From Acuticoccus yangtzensis (GTDB lineage Bacteria; Pseudomonadota; Alphaproteobacteria; Rhizobiales; Amorphaceae): 64,000 bases of DNA. Shown here piece after piece: positions 26,364 to 37,991 of the stretch (position 1 is the first letter of the stretch; each line of letters begins with the position of its first letter). The notes under the pieces are model-generated. The model saw only the letters and a program-made list of their open reading frames with translations, did not search any database and was not told the origin of the DNA. The stretch spans positions 1-64,000 of the forward strand of contig NZ_MJUX01000002.1 of NCBI RefSeq assembly GCF_001927245.1. The letters run 5' to 3'. Position numbers and translations under genes: made by a program.

Positions 26364-27438
26364 GGCCGCCGCCCGCCGGTCCCGTGCGCCCCGCACTCCC
26401 CAGAAGGCGAGCCCTCCGGTGGTGGCGCTGAAGCCGCTGTCGGCCGAGGGCAACGCCTTCTCCGGCGCCTTCTCCGGCCACATGGACGCCGCGTTCAAGA
26501 CCGTCGGCTTCGCGTGGGACCGGCTCGGCACCCGCGCCTACGACGTCGTGGTGTTCCACTGGCCGACCGAGTTCTTCCGCCCGACACGGCGCAAGGACAC
26601 GCTCGCCCTCCTCGCCCGCATGGCCGCGGACAAGGCGCGCGGCACCCGCTTCCTGTGGGTGGCGCACAACCTCGCCCCGCACGACGGCGGGTCGATGGCC
26701 TCGCCCGCCACAACCGCCATGTTCCTGCGCCTGCTCGACGGGGTGATCTACCTCTCCCACCACTCCCGGCGCGAGGCGGAAACGCGGTATCCGGTGTTGA
26801 CCTCCAAGCCCGCCCTCGTCACCGTCCACGGCCGCTACGACGAGTGTGCCGTGCCGCCGCGCCCACACACCGCCGGCGCCGGGCGGCTCCTCACCTTCGG
26901 CCTCATCCGCGCCTACAAGAACGTCACCGGCCTGGTGAAGGCGGCGCACAAGGTGACGGCGGAGCCCTTTTCCCTCACCGTCGCCGGCACGCCGTCGGAG
27001 GATGGTCTCGCCGCGGAGATCGCCGCCGCCGCGCAGGGCGAGGCGCGCGTGACGCTCGACATCCGAGATCACCTGATGCCGGCCGACGAGCTGGAACGGA
27101 TGATCGACGCCCACGACGCGGTGGTGCTGCCCTACAAGGCCATCCTCAACAGCGGCGTGGCGCTGCATGCGCTGGCGCGCAACCGGCCGATCCTCGCGCC
27201 GCGCCTCGGCAGCCTCGCCGAGTTGCAGGACACCGTGGGGCCGGACTTCGTGCACCTGTTCGACGGGCCCATAGCGGCGCCCGTCCTCGACACCTTTCTG
27301 GGCCGGATCGCTGGGCGGAGCCTCGGCACCGCCGACCTCTCAAAGTTCGGCTGGGACCGCGTCGGCGCCGACGTGAGCGGCTTCATCGCGTCCCTTCTCA
27401 ACCTTCCCACGAGTGAACTCATCGGACACCGACCATGA
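26326..27438 (+). CDS. glycosyltransferase (GT-B type, family unassigned)
   Basis: 370 residues. After a basic N-terminus come VVALKPLSAEGNAFSGAFS, YDVVVFHWPTEFF and FLWVAHNLAPHD, as in exopolysaccharide glycosyltransferases. The second half has LLTFGLIRAYKNVTGLVKA and VLPYKAILNSGVALHALA, the donor-binding pattern of GT-B enzymes. ATG at 26326 lies inside the end of the preceding gene; a weak AGGT precedes it. Donor sugar unknown. Confidence 0.82.
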   Translation: MPAGQLSIAQRPEAAARRSRAPRTPQKASPPVVALKPLSAEGNAFSGAFSGHMDAAFKTVGFAWDRLGTRAYDVVVFHWPTEFFRPTRRKDTLALLARMAADKARGTRFLWVAHNLAPHDGGSMASPATTAMFLRLLDGVIYLSHHSRREAETRYPVLTSKPALVTVHGRYDECAVPPRPHTAGAGRLLTFGLIRAYKNVTGLVKAAHKVTAEPFSLTVAGTPSEDGLAAEIAAAAQGEARVTLDIRDHLMPADELERMIDAHDAVVLPYKAILNSGVALHALARNRPILAPRLGSLAELQDTVGPDFVHLFDGPIAAPVLDTFLGRIAGRSLGTADLSKFGWDRVGADVSGFIASLLNLPTSELIGHRP

Positions 27439-28667
27439 TGCAGGACCGGGCCATCGAACTGATTTCCCGCGGCGTCGGCGCGATGCATCGCGCGAGCGGC
27501 GAGCGCTGGGCTCTCGTGATCCCCGCCTCCACCCACGGCAGCCTGGGCGATGCGGCCATGACCATCGTCGCCCGCGACCAACTGCGCGAGGCCGGCCACA
27601 AGGTCTGCCTGCTGGCCGACGACACGTGGCCCGCCCTCTCCGGGTTCGACGCCTACGTTCCGGCCGACGATTACCTCTTCCACGGCGGCCGCCGCACCTT
27701 CCTTGAACTGATGTGGCGCACCCGCGGCATCGGCACCGTCGCCCTCGTCGGAGCCGACATCCTGGACGGGATCTACAACCCCAACTCCGTCTTGCGCCGC
27801 CTGAAGATCGTGGCGGCACTCGCCCGGCGCGGCTCTCCGGCCACCATCCTCGGGTCGAGCTTCAACGCCGCGCCGAACCCGGTGTGCGTCGCTGCCCTCG
27901 CCGCGCTGCCGCGTCAGGTCACCCTCAAGGCGCGCGATCCGGTGTCGCGCGAGCGCATGGCCTCTCGGCTCGGCCGCCCCATCGACCTCGTGGCCGACCT
28001 CGCCTTCCTCTGCCCGGTGGAGCCCGGCACGGACAGCCCCGCCCACCGCTTCATCGCCGCCGAGCGGGCGGAGGGGCGCCGCATCGTCGCGCTGACGGCC
28101 AACTTCTCGCTGGCCCACAAGGTGGAGGGGTTCGAGGCCGCCCACGTGCCGCTCGCGAAAGCGCTCATCGGGGCGGGCCACTCCATCGTCATGGTGCCGC
28201 ACGACACCCGGCGCAACGATTCCGACGAGGCCGTGCTGCGCCGCGTCGCGGAGGCGCTCGAACCCGAGGAGCGCTCCCGCATCCATGTCATCGCCCCGGA
28301 CTTTCCGGGCCGCGTGAAAGCGGTGCTGGCGGCCTCCGACATCAGCGTGACGAGCCGCATGCATGCCGCGATCCTCGCCATGGGCACCGGCGTCCCGGCC
28401 TATTGTTTCGACTACCAGGGCAAGTTCGAGGGTCTCTTCACCCTCCTCGGCCTGACCGGCGAGGATCTGCTCCACGCCCCCGAAGCGCTGGTGGCGGATC
28501 CCGAAGGCACCGCCCGGCGCGTCCTCGCCAAACTCGCCGAGCGGGACCGCCTGTCGGCGCACATCGCCGCACGCCTGCCGGAGATCCGCGCCCTGTCGCG
28601 GGCCAACTTCCGTGCCGGCACCGCGCCGACCTCCACGGCTGTCCCCCCGGCCGCCGTCGCCGCCTGA
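27435..28667 (+). CDS. polysaccharide pyruvyl transferase family protein
   Basis: 410 residues, PF04230 type. HGSLGDAAMTIVARDQL at the N-terminus stands at the usual G(N/S)xGD position. LVADLAFLCP and VTSRMHAAILAMGTGVPAY with SRxHA are the C-terminal signature. Such enzymes put a pyruvate ketal on a sugar, giving the polymer a negative charge; some family members act differently. ATG overlaps the preceding stop (ATGA). Central gene of the exopolysaccharide operon. Confidence 0.87.
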   Translation: MMQDRAIELISRGVGAMHRASGERWALVIPASTHGSLGDAAMTIVARDQLREAGHKVCLLADDTWPALSGFDAYVPADDYLFHGGRRTFLELMWRTRGIGTVALVGADILDGIYNPNSVLRRLKIVAALARRGSPATILGSSFNAAPNPVCVAALAALPRQVTLKARDPVSRERMASRLGRPIDLVADLAFLCPVEPGTDSPAHRFIAAERAEGRRIVALTANFSLAHKVEGFEAAHVPLAKALIGAGHSIVMVPHDTRRNDSDEAVLRRVAEALEPEERSRIHVIAPDFPGRVKAVLAASDISVTSRMHAAILAMGTGVPAYCFDYQGKFEGLFTLLGLTGEDLLHAPEALVADPEGTARRVLAKLAERDRLSAHIAARLPEIRALSRANFRAGTAPTSTAVPPAAVAA

Positions 28668-28715
28668 AGGCGGCCACCCTTGCCCGAAGGCCCCGGCCTT
28701 CCACACGGAGTGCGT

Positions 28716-30206
28716 ATGACGGGATCACTCGGCCGCGCCGCGCTGAAGGGCGGCGCTTTCACCGGCCTCGCCCAGATCGGCAAGATCGCCATCACCATGG
28801 GCTCGGTGATCGTCCTCGCGCGGCTCCTCTCGCCGACGGATTTCGGCCTCGTCGCCGCCATCACGCCGATCATCGCCTTCATGGGGCTGTTCCAAAATCT
28901 CGGCCTGCAACAAGCGATCGTGCAGCGGCGCGAGATCGACCGGGGCCTTCTCAACCAGGCCTTCTGGATCAGCGCCGCGGTGGGGCTGACGGCGATGATC
29001 CTCGTCTTCGCCCTCGCCCCCTTCGCCGCCGCCTTCTACGGCGACGCGCGCATCGCCCGGCTGATGCAGACCGCCAGCGCCTCGCTCCTCATCGGCAGCC
29101 TCGGCACGGTGCCGATCGCGCTCCTGTCGCGCCGTTTCCGGTTCGGCATCCTCGCCATCTACGAGTTCGCCATCACCGCGATGGGTTTCGCGGCGGCGGC
29201 GGCGAGCGCGCTGGCCGGGCTCGGCGCCTATTCGCTGGTGGTCGCCACGCTGACGGGCGCGGCGCTGGGCCTTGCGATCGTCTGGACCGCGGCGCCCTTC
29301 CGCCCGGCCGCCCCGCCGCGCACGATCGACGGCAAGCTGATGAAGTTCGGCGCCAATCTCACCGGCTTCAACCTCGTCAACTTCTTCGCCCGCAACGCCG
29401 ACAATGTGCTGATCGGCCGCTATGCCGGCCTTCCCGCGCTCGGCCTTTATGACCGCGCCTACAAGCTGATGATGTTCCCGGTTCAGAACATCAACCAGCC
29501 CCTCTCGCGCCTGATGGTGCCGCTTCTGTCGCGCATCGCGGGCGACAAGGCGCGCTTCCGCGCCGTCTACTGCCAGGTCAACTGGACGCTCGGCCTCCTC
29601 GTGATGCCGGGTATCGCCACTTTGGCGATGATGTCGCAGGAAACCGTGGACGTGCTCTTCGGCGACGGGTGGGCCGGCGTCGCGCCGATCTTCGCGTGGC
29701 TGGCGGTGGCGAGCTTCGTGCAGCCCGTGACCGGCACGAACGGCTGGACCTTCATCTGCCAGGGCCGCACCGACATCATGTTCCGCCTCGGCATCTACAC
29801 CTCGGTGATGACTGTGGCGTCGTTCGCGGTCGGCCTCGCCTGGGGCGCGGAGGGAGTGGCGGCCGCCTACGCCATCAGCGCCTATGTGCTGCGTCTGCCG
29901 ATCCTCCTCGTCGTGATGGACCGGCTCGGCCCGGTGCGCTGGTTCGACCTCGGCGGCATGGTCGCTCTCTTCGGCGCGGCGGCGGTTGCGGCGGCCATCG
30001 CCTTGCCGCCGCTGCGGGAGGCGGCGGGCGCGCCCGGCCCGATCCCCTCCATCGCGCTGGCCGGGGTGCTGAACTACGCGATCGCCCTCGCGGCGGTGAT
30101 GATCGTGCCCGCCTCGCGCCGGGTGCTCCTGGCCGTCATTTCCAAGCTCGCCGCCGCACTCGCGCGCCGCACGGGCACGGGGGAAGCCGCGGTCGCCGAT
30201 GTCTGA
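28716..30206 (+). CDS. polysaccharide flippase (Wzx/lipopolysaccharide biosynthesis, MOP superfamily)
   Basis: 496 residues, with about 12-14 hydrophobic helices. The N-terminus GAFTGLAQIGKIAITMGSVI.. with ARLLSPTDFGLVA is typical of WzxC/ExoT-like flippases, as are LGLQQAIVQR and the central FNLVNFFARNADNVLIGRYAG. It carries lipid-linked repeat units across the inner membrane for the ExoQ-like polymerase. ATG at 28716 follows CGGAG. Confidence 0.9.
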   Translation: MTGSLGRAALKGGAFTGLAQIGKIAITMGSVIVLARLLSPTDFGLVAAITPIIAFMGLFQNLGLQQAIVQRREIDRGLLNQAFWISAAVGLTAMILVFALAPFAAAFYGDARIARLMQTASASLLIGSLGTVPIALLSRRFRFGILAIYEFAITAMGFAAAAASALAGLGAYSLVVATLTGAALGLAIVWTAAPFRPAAPPRTIDGKLMKFGANLTGFNLVNFFARNADNVLIGRYAGLPALGLYDRAYKLMMFPVQNINQPLSRLMVPLLSRIAGDKARFRAVYCQVNWTLGLLVMPGIATLAMMSQETVDVLFGDGWAGVAPIFAWLAVASFVQPVTGTNGWTFICQGRTDIMFRLGIYTSVMTVASFAVGLAWGAEGVAAAYAISAYVLRLPILLVVMDRLGPVRWFDLGGMVALFGAAAVAAAIALPPLREAAGAPGPIPSIALAGVLNYAIALAAVMIVPASRRVLLAVISKLAAALARRTGTGEAAVADV

Positions 30207-30263
30207 TCACTCCGCCCCCGCCACCCCGGAGCGGCGGGCACCACCGAGACGAAAGGGGCGCCG

Positions 30264-31142
30264 ATGACCGAGCCTACATCCTTCGCGGTCATCGTGGGAG
30301 CGATGAAATGCGGCACCACGACGCTGTTCAACGAATTGGCCGCCCACCCTGAGGTGACCGGCAGCACACCCAAGGAGCCGATGTACTTCTCGCGCCCCGG
30401 CTGGGACGCGGGCCTCGCCTCCTACCAGGCCCTGTGGCCGGACTTCGACCCCGCCCGCCACCGTCTCGCCCTGGAAGGGTCGACCGAGTACGCCAAGTGC
30501 CCGGACTTTCCCAACGTCGCCGAGCGCATCGCCGCTTTCGAGGCCGAGCATGGCGTGGCGTTCCGCTTCGTCTACATCGTGCGGGACCCGGTGGCGCTGG
30601 TGCAGTCCGGCCTGACGCACGGCCAGAATGCCGGCTGGTTCGGCAAGGACCGTGAGAAGATCTTCGCGCATCTGGTGAAGGTGGCCGACTTCGAGCGCCA
30701 GACCGCGCTCTACCGCGACACCTTCGGGCCGGACCGGCTGCACATCCTGCAACTGGAGGCGCTGAAGACCGACAAGACGGCCACGCTGGCGGCGCTGGCG
30801 GATTTCCTCGGCCTGTCGCCCTTCCCGCCCGGCGAGACGGCCGCCGCCCGCCTCAACAGCGCAGCCCAACGCCGCGGCGACATGGCCGAGGCGTCCGGCG
30901 CCGACGCGTTCAACCGCCTCGGCCCGCTCAAGGCCGTCTATGGCCGCCTCGTGCCGGCGCGGGTGCGTGACGAGCTGCGCCCCCGCCTGCAGCGCGCGGC
31001 GGGCCGGCTGGTCGCCCGCCAGGAGGCCCCATGGCGGCTGACGGAGAGCGAGATCGCCACGCTGAAAGCCGCGCTCGGCGAGCCGGTCGCCCGCTTCACC
31101 GCGCGCCACGGGCTCGACCGGACCGGGTGGACGCCGCTTTAG
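30264..31142 (+). CDS. sulfotransferase family protein
   Basis: 292 residues. GAMKCGTTTLFNEL (residues about 11-24) is the 5'-phosphosulfate loop that binds PAPS. FVYIVRDPVALVQSGLTHG (about 97-115) holds the 3'-phosphate site. EGSTEYAKCP lies between them. The fold and length fit heparan-sulfate type sulfotransferases, which move sulfate from PAPS to a carbohydrate hydroxyl or amine. AAAGGGG precedes the ATG at 30264. Last gene of the polysaccharide run, so the natural target is the exopolysaccharide or its precursor. No PAPS synthesis genes lie in the window. Confidence 0.87.
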   Translation: MTEPTSFAVIVGAMKCGTTTLFNELAAHPEVTGSTPKEPMYFSRPGWDAGLASYQALWPDFDPARHRLALEGSTEYAKCPDFPNVAERIAAFEAEHGVAFRFVYIVRDPVALVQSGLTHGQNAGWFGKDREKIFAHLVKVADFERQTALYRDTFGPDRLHILQLEALKTDKTATLAALADFLGLSPFPPGETAAARLNSAAQRRGDMAEASGADAFNRLGPLKAVYGRLVPARVRDELRPRLQRAAGRLVARQEAPWRLTESEIATLKAALGEPVARFTARHGLDRTGWTPL

Positions 31143-31152
31143 GCGCGCTGCC

Positions 31153-31950
31153 TCAGCCGCGCTTCTCGACGATCGCCCTCAGATCGGCGATGTCGCGCCG
31201 CATCGCCTCGATGGAGCGGCTCAGGGACTTGCCCTCCTTGGCGATCTCCTCGCGGCTCCCGGCGGCGGTCTCCTCCACCGACTCCTGCATCGCCGACACG
31301 ACCACGCCGATGAAGAGGTTGAGGACGACGAACGACGTCATGAGGATGAAGGGGACGAAGAAGACCCAGGCGTAGGGATAGGCCTCCATCACCGGGCGCA
31401 CGATGCCCATCGACCAGGATTCCAGCGTCATCACCTGGAACAGCGTGTAGGCGGAGAGGCCGAGCGTGCCGAACCATTCGGGGAAGGCGGCGCCGAACAG
31501 CTCGGTGGCGATCACCGCGCCGACATAAAAGACGATGCCCAGCAGGAAGACGATGGAGCCCATGCCCGGCAGCGCCGAAATGAGGCCCGTCACCACGCGC
31601 CGGAGCGACGGCACCACCGAGATGAGCCGCAGCACCCTGAGGATGCGCAGCGCCCGCAGCACCTGGAACGGACCGGACGCGGGGGCGAGCGCGATGGCGA
31701 CGACGGTAAAGTCGAACAGGCTCCACGGGTCGCGGAAGAAGCGCAGGCGGTGGACGTAGAGCCGTGCGCCGATCTCGGCGACGAAGACGGCGAGGACGAT
31801 GGCGTCGATCGTGTAGAGCAGCGGGCCGACGCGGGCGAGGACGGCATCGCTGGTCTCCAGCCCCAAGGTGAGCGCATTGACGATGATGAGCGTCATGATG
31901 ACGCCCTCCGCTGTCCGTGAGGAGAGGATGGCTCTCAGCCGCTCGCGCAT
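31153..31950 (-). CDS. voltage-gated sodium channel (NaChBac/BacNav family)
   Basis: 265 residues, one six-helix domain. The S4 sensor has Arg at 99, 102, 105 and 108 (RALRILRVLRLISVVPSLRR). The pore filter is TLESWSM (175-181), the BacNav LESWxx type for sodium. S6 runs about 198-222 (NLFIGVVVSAM), followed by an acidic then coiled-coil tail (about 226-263) that assembles the tetramer. ATG at 31950 is preceded by AAGGGA at 6 bases; the open frame reaches further up without signals. Channels of this type are common in marine bacteria and influence motility and pH. Convergent with the sulfotransferase gene, 10 bases apart. Confidence 0.92.
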   Translation of the reverse strand: MRERLRAILSSRTAEGVIMTLIIVNALTLGLETSDAVLARVGPLLYTIDAIVLAVFVAEIGARLYVHRLRFFRDPWSLFDFTVVAIALAPASGPFQVLRALRILRVLRLISVVPSLRRVVTGLISALPGMGSIVFLLGIVFYVGAVIATELFGAAFPEWFGTLGLSAYTLFQVMTLESWSMGIVRPVMEAYPYAWVFFVPFILMTSFVVLNLFIGVVVSAMQESVEETAAGSREEIAKEGKSLSRSIEAMRRDIADLRAIVEKRG

Positions 31951-32179
31951 GTCGGTTCCCTTACTCGGCGCTGCCGAGATAGGTAAGCCGGCGGCCGCCT
32001 GCCACACCCTTGCGTGCATGTTTGGCGGGCCGGTCCCAACGTGCGCGCGCATCGGCCGCGGCCTTTCCTCAAACGACGGCCGCTCCTCCACCGTCCCCGC
32101 GCGCCAAGGGGGGCGTCACTGCGACGGGACGGCCCCTTCGGTTGGCGGCGTCGGCGGCGCCTGCCGATCTGTGCCCGCG

Positions 32180-35014
32180 TCAGTCGGCGGGGGCCGGCGC
32201 TGCCTCTGCGGCGGGCGCAGGGGCGGCGGACGGCGCAGCGGCGTCGGAGGGCGATGCCGTCGCGGCCGCCTCGGCGTCCTCCTTCAAGGCGGCGATTTCG
32301 GCCTCGAGATTGCCGATGCGGGCGCGCCAGGTCTCGGCCGCCGTCTCCAGCGCGGCGATCTCCTCCTCGAGCCCGGTGCGACGGGCCTCCATCGCCTCCA
32401 GCTCCACCGCGCTCGATTGCAACGCCGCCAGCGCCTCGGTTCCCGCCGCAATCTCCTCCTGCAACGAGGCCCGGCTCTCCTCCAAACCGCCGATGGTCGC
32501 CTTCAGATCGTCCCGGCGCGAGGAGAGATCGGCAAGGCTCGCCGCCTCGGCCTCGCGGTCGTTCTTCAGAGCCGACACCGTGTCGTTCAGCGCGGTGCGC
32601 GTCTCGGACAGCTCGCCCACCACCTTTTCCATCGCCTCGCGTTGGCTGGTGAGCGTGGCGACCTCGCCGGTCAGCGCATCGTGGGAGGCCTCCGCCTGCG
32701 CCAATGCGCTCTGCGCCGCGGACACCTTGCCGTTCAGATCCGACAGACGGGCCTCCAGCAGTTCGGCATCGCCCGCCGCGGCTTCACGGTCCTCAGACAG
32801 GGCGGCGAGGCTCTCGCGCAGGCCAGCAAGCTCGGTCCTGGTTTCGGCCTGGGCGGATTCCAGCGCGGAGAGCGCCGTCTCGGCCGCCTCCTGCGCGGCG
32901 CGTGCCGTGTCACGCGCGGCCGCGGCCTCGGCGGTCGCCGCCTCCGCCTCGTCCCGGCGGACGGTCAGCGCGTCGACCTCACCGGCGAGCGCGTCCAGCG
33001 CCGCCTCCGCCTCGGCGAGCTCGGCACGGGTCGACTCCAGCGCGGCGGCGGCCGTCTCCCCCTGCGACTCGGCTTCGGCGAGACGCTCGCCGGCGGCGGT
33101 GATGTCCGCCTCGATCGCCGCCAGATCCTCCGCCGCCGCCTCCCTCTCCTCGGTCAGTGCAGCCACTTCGGCGGCCGCGGTCTGAGCGTCTGCGCGGGCG
33201 GTGTCACGTGCGGCGGTCGCCGTCTGCGCATCGGCCTGGAGCGCGGAGAGGGCCGTTTCCGCCGCGTTGATTTCGGCGGCGATCGCCTCACGCGCCTCGG
33301 TCGTCTCTGCGAGGGCGCGCTCGGCGGCGGCAACATCATCATTGAGGCGCCCGAGCTCCGCCTCGGCGGCCTCCTGCTCGGCCCGTCGCGCGGCGGTTGC
33401 CGCCTCCGCGTCGGCCAGTTTGGCAGCGGCGGCTTCGTTGGCCGCGGCCAGCCTATCCCTCTCGGCCGCCAGATCGTCCAGCGCGGCACTTGCGGCGGTG
33501 ATCTCCTCGGCGATGGCGTCCCGCTTGGCCTCTGCGGCCTCGGCGTCGGCCTGCAACGCGGCGAGAGAGGCTTCGGCCTCGCTCACGGACGCGGCCAGCC
33601 GGTCCCGCTCGGCCGCGAGGTCGTCCCGCGCGGACGTTGCGGAAGCGATCTCTTCGGCGATGGCGGCGCGTTCGGTCTCCGCGGCCTCGGCGTCGGCCTG
33701 TAACGCGGCGAGAGAGGCTTCGGCCTCGCTCACGGACGCGGCGAGCCGGTCCCGCTCGGCCGCGAAGTCATCCCGCGCGGACGTCGCCGCGGCGATCTCC
33801 TCGGCGATGGCGGCGCGTTCCGTCTCCGCGGCCTCGGCATCGGCCTGTAATGCGGCGAGGGTGGTCTCGGCCTCGCTCACCTCGGCGGTGATCGCATCGC
33901 GCGCGTCGGTCGCCTCGGCGAGGCTGCGCTCGGCTGCGGCAACGTCGTCGTTGAGGCGGGCGAGGTTGGCTTCCGCGGCCTCGCGCTCGGCGGTCAGAGC
34001 CTCCATCGCGGCCTCGGCGTCGGCCAGCGTGGCGGCGGCGGTCTCGTTGTCCGCGGCAAGCCGGTCCCGCTCGGCCGCGAGGTCATCCCGCGCGGACGTC
34101 GCCGCGGCGATCTCCTCGGCGATGGCGGCGCGTTCGGTCTCCGCGGCCTCGGTGTCGGTGCGCAACGCGGCGAGGGCGGTCTCGGCCTCGCTCACCTCGG
34201 CGGTGATCGCATCGCGCTCGTCCGCCGCCTCGGCGAGGTTGCGCTCGGCGGTGGCGACGTCGTCGTTGAGGCGGGCGAACTCGGCTTCCGCGGCCTCGCG
34301 CTCGGCGGTCAGAGCCTCCATCGCGGCCTCGGCGTCGGCCAGCCTGGCGGCGGCGGTCTCGTTGTCCGCGGCCAACCTGTCCCTCTCGGCCGCCAGGTCG
34401 TCCCGTGCGGACGTCGCCGCCGCAATCTCCTCGGCGATGGCGGAACGCTCGGCCTCGGCGGCCTCCACCGCGGCGCGCGCCGTCTCCGCATCGGCAAGGG
34501 CCGCATCGCGCGCCGCCTCGGCCTCCGTCACCTCCATTTTCAGCGCGGCCAGGCTGTCGCGGGTCGCGGCCACATCGCCGGTCACCGCGGCAAGCTCGCC
34601 CGCCGCATCGGCCGCGGCCGCCTCCGCCCGCTCCAACTCGCCCGTCAGCGTGTCGATCGACGCCGTCAGCGCCTCTTCCCTCTCGCGCCGGGCGGCCAGC
34701 TCCGTCTCCGTCTCGCCGATGGTGCCGGTCAACCTGTCCTGCTCGGCGGTCAGCGCGGCCACCGCGGCGGCCAAGTCCTCACGCTCCGCACTCGCCGCGG
34801 CGATCGCCTCGCGCACCTCGCCCAGCGCGCCGGACTCGGCCTGCAGCGCTTCGAGGTCGGCGGTCAGCCCCGCCTGCTCTTCTGCCGCACTCTCCCGCGC
34901 CGCCCCCAGCGCCGCGGTCAACTCCTCGGTCTCTTTCCAATAATAAACGCCAGTCCCCAGACTGACGATCGTCACGAGAATCAGGACGACGGTGGCGGGG
35001 CTGCGAACGACCAT
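32180..35014 (-). CDS. membrane-anchored giant coiled-coil protein with internal repeats
   Basis: 944 residues, not assignable to a named family. A single membrane helix lies at residues 9-25 (VVLILVTIVSLGTGVYYW). Then about 880 residues are uninterrupted Ala/Glu/Arg-rich coiled coil, and a Pro/Ala-rich tail closes it (about 915-944, ..APSAAPAPAAEAAPAP). The middle is built from five direct repeats (33212-34450) of 105, 105, 49, 49 and 105 residues, described as a separate feature. AAGGAG stands 7 bases before the ATG at 35014. Orientation is probably N-terminus in the cytoplasm and a long rod in the periplasm. A tether, envelope spacer or scaffold is possible; no function is claimed. Confidence 0.85.
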   Translation of the reverse strand: MVVRSPATVVLILVTIVSLGTGVYYWKETEELTAALGAARESAAEEQAGLTADLEALQAESGALGEVREAIAAASAEREDLAAAVAALTAEQDRLTGTIGETETELAARREREEALTASIDTLTGELERAEAAAADAAGELAAVTGDVAATRDSLAALKMEVTEAEAARDAALADAETARAAVEAAEAERSAIAEEIAAATSARDDLAAERDRLAADNETAAARLADAEAAMEALTAEREAAEAEFARLNDDVATAERNLAEAADERDAITAEVSEAETALAALRTDTEAAETERAAIAEEIAAATSARDDLAAERDRLAADNETAAATLADAEAAMEALTAEREAAEANLARLNDDVAAAERSLAEATDARDAITAEVSEAETTLAALQADAEAAETERAAIAEEIAAATSARDDFAAERDRLAASVSEAEASLAALQADAEAAETERAAIAEEIASATSARDDLAAERDRLAASVSEAEASLAALQADAEAAEAKRDAIAEEITAASAALDDLAAERDRLAAANEAAAAKLADAEAATAARRAEQEAAEAELGRLNDDVAAAERALAETTEAREAIAAEINAAETALSALQADAQTATAARDTARADAQTAAAEVAALTEEREAAAEDLAAIEADITAAGERLAEAESQGETAAAALESTRAELAEAEAALDALAGEVDALTVRRDEAEAATAEAAAARDTARAAQEAAETALSALESAQAETRTELAGLRESLAALSEDREAAAGDAELLEARLSDLNGKVSAAQSALAQAEASHDALTGEVATLTSQREAMEKVVGELSETRTALNDTVSALKNDREAEAASLADLSSRRDDLKATIGGLEESRASLQEEIAAGTEALAALQSSAVELEAMEARRTGLEEEIAALETAAETWRARIGNLEAEIAALKEDAEAAATASPSDAAAPSAAPAPAAEAAPAPAD
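33212..34450 (-). repeat. five in-frame direct repeats inside the coiled-coil gene
   Basis: Minus-strand units: 34450-34136 (315 bases), 34135-33821 (315), 33820-33674 (147), 33673-33527 (147) and 33526-33212 (315). Each begins with (E/K)R.AIAEEI and continues DDLAAERDRLAA. The short units lack an internal 168 bases. All lengths are whole numbers of heptads (15, 15, 7, 7, 15). Units 1-4 are nearly identical in DNA and unit 5 is diverged, which suggests recent unequal recombination. Confidence 0.9.
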
Positions 35015-35241
35015 GGATGTGCTCCTTCCGGGACAGCAGGGCGAGCGTATCGGCCTTGCGACTCGTTTGTCGATGAGCCTGCCCATAAGATTCTCACATG
35101 CCGGTCACATGACAAACCGGCACCGGCAACACTGCCCGATCGGTGCCGCTTTCTTCATCAATCCGTCATCCTTCTTTAGTCGCACTGTCAAAGTGCACGG
35201 ATACCGGACGCCCCAAAGCATCACCTTTGCGGGAGCCCCCG

Positions 35242-37836
<2,595 letters not shown>

Positions 37837-37856
37837 GGCCGCCCGCAACGCGAAAC

Positions 37857-37884
37857 GAAAGGGGGCTCCGGCCCCCTTTCTCTG
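37857..37884 (+). terminator. rho-independent terminator between the two nucleotidase genes
   Basis: GAAAGGGGGC (37857-37866) pairs with GCCCCCTTTC (37871-37880) around TCCG, followed by TCTGT. It lies 20 bases after the stop at 37836, so the paralogue downstream must have its own promoter. Confidence 0.8.
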
Positions 37885-37991
37885 TACTGAGGGCGCAATT
37901 CATGCGGCCGCACATCACGTTGTCGCCGGTCATGGTGGACGGACGCCGCGCGGGGCGACAAGCTGGGCCAGACCACAATGGGAAGGCTCCT

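Noticed and set aside
31868-34943. Ser/Ala-rich and Arg-rich open frames antisense to the coiled-coil gene
   Set aside because: They are shadows of the repetitive minus-strand gene, which has a clear start, ribosome binding site and membrane anchor.
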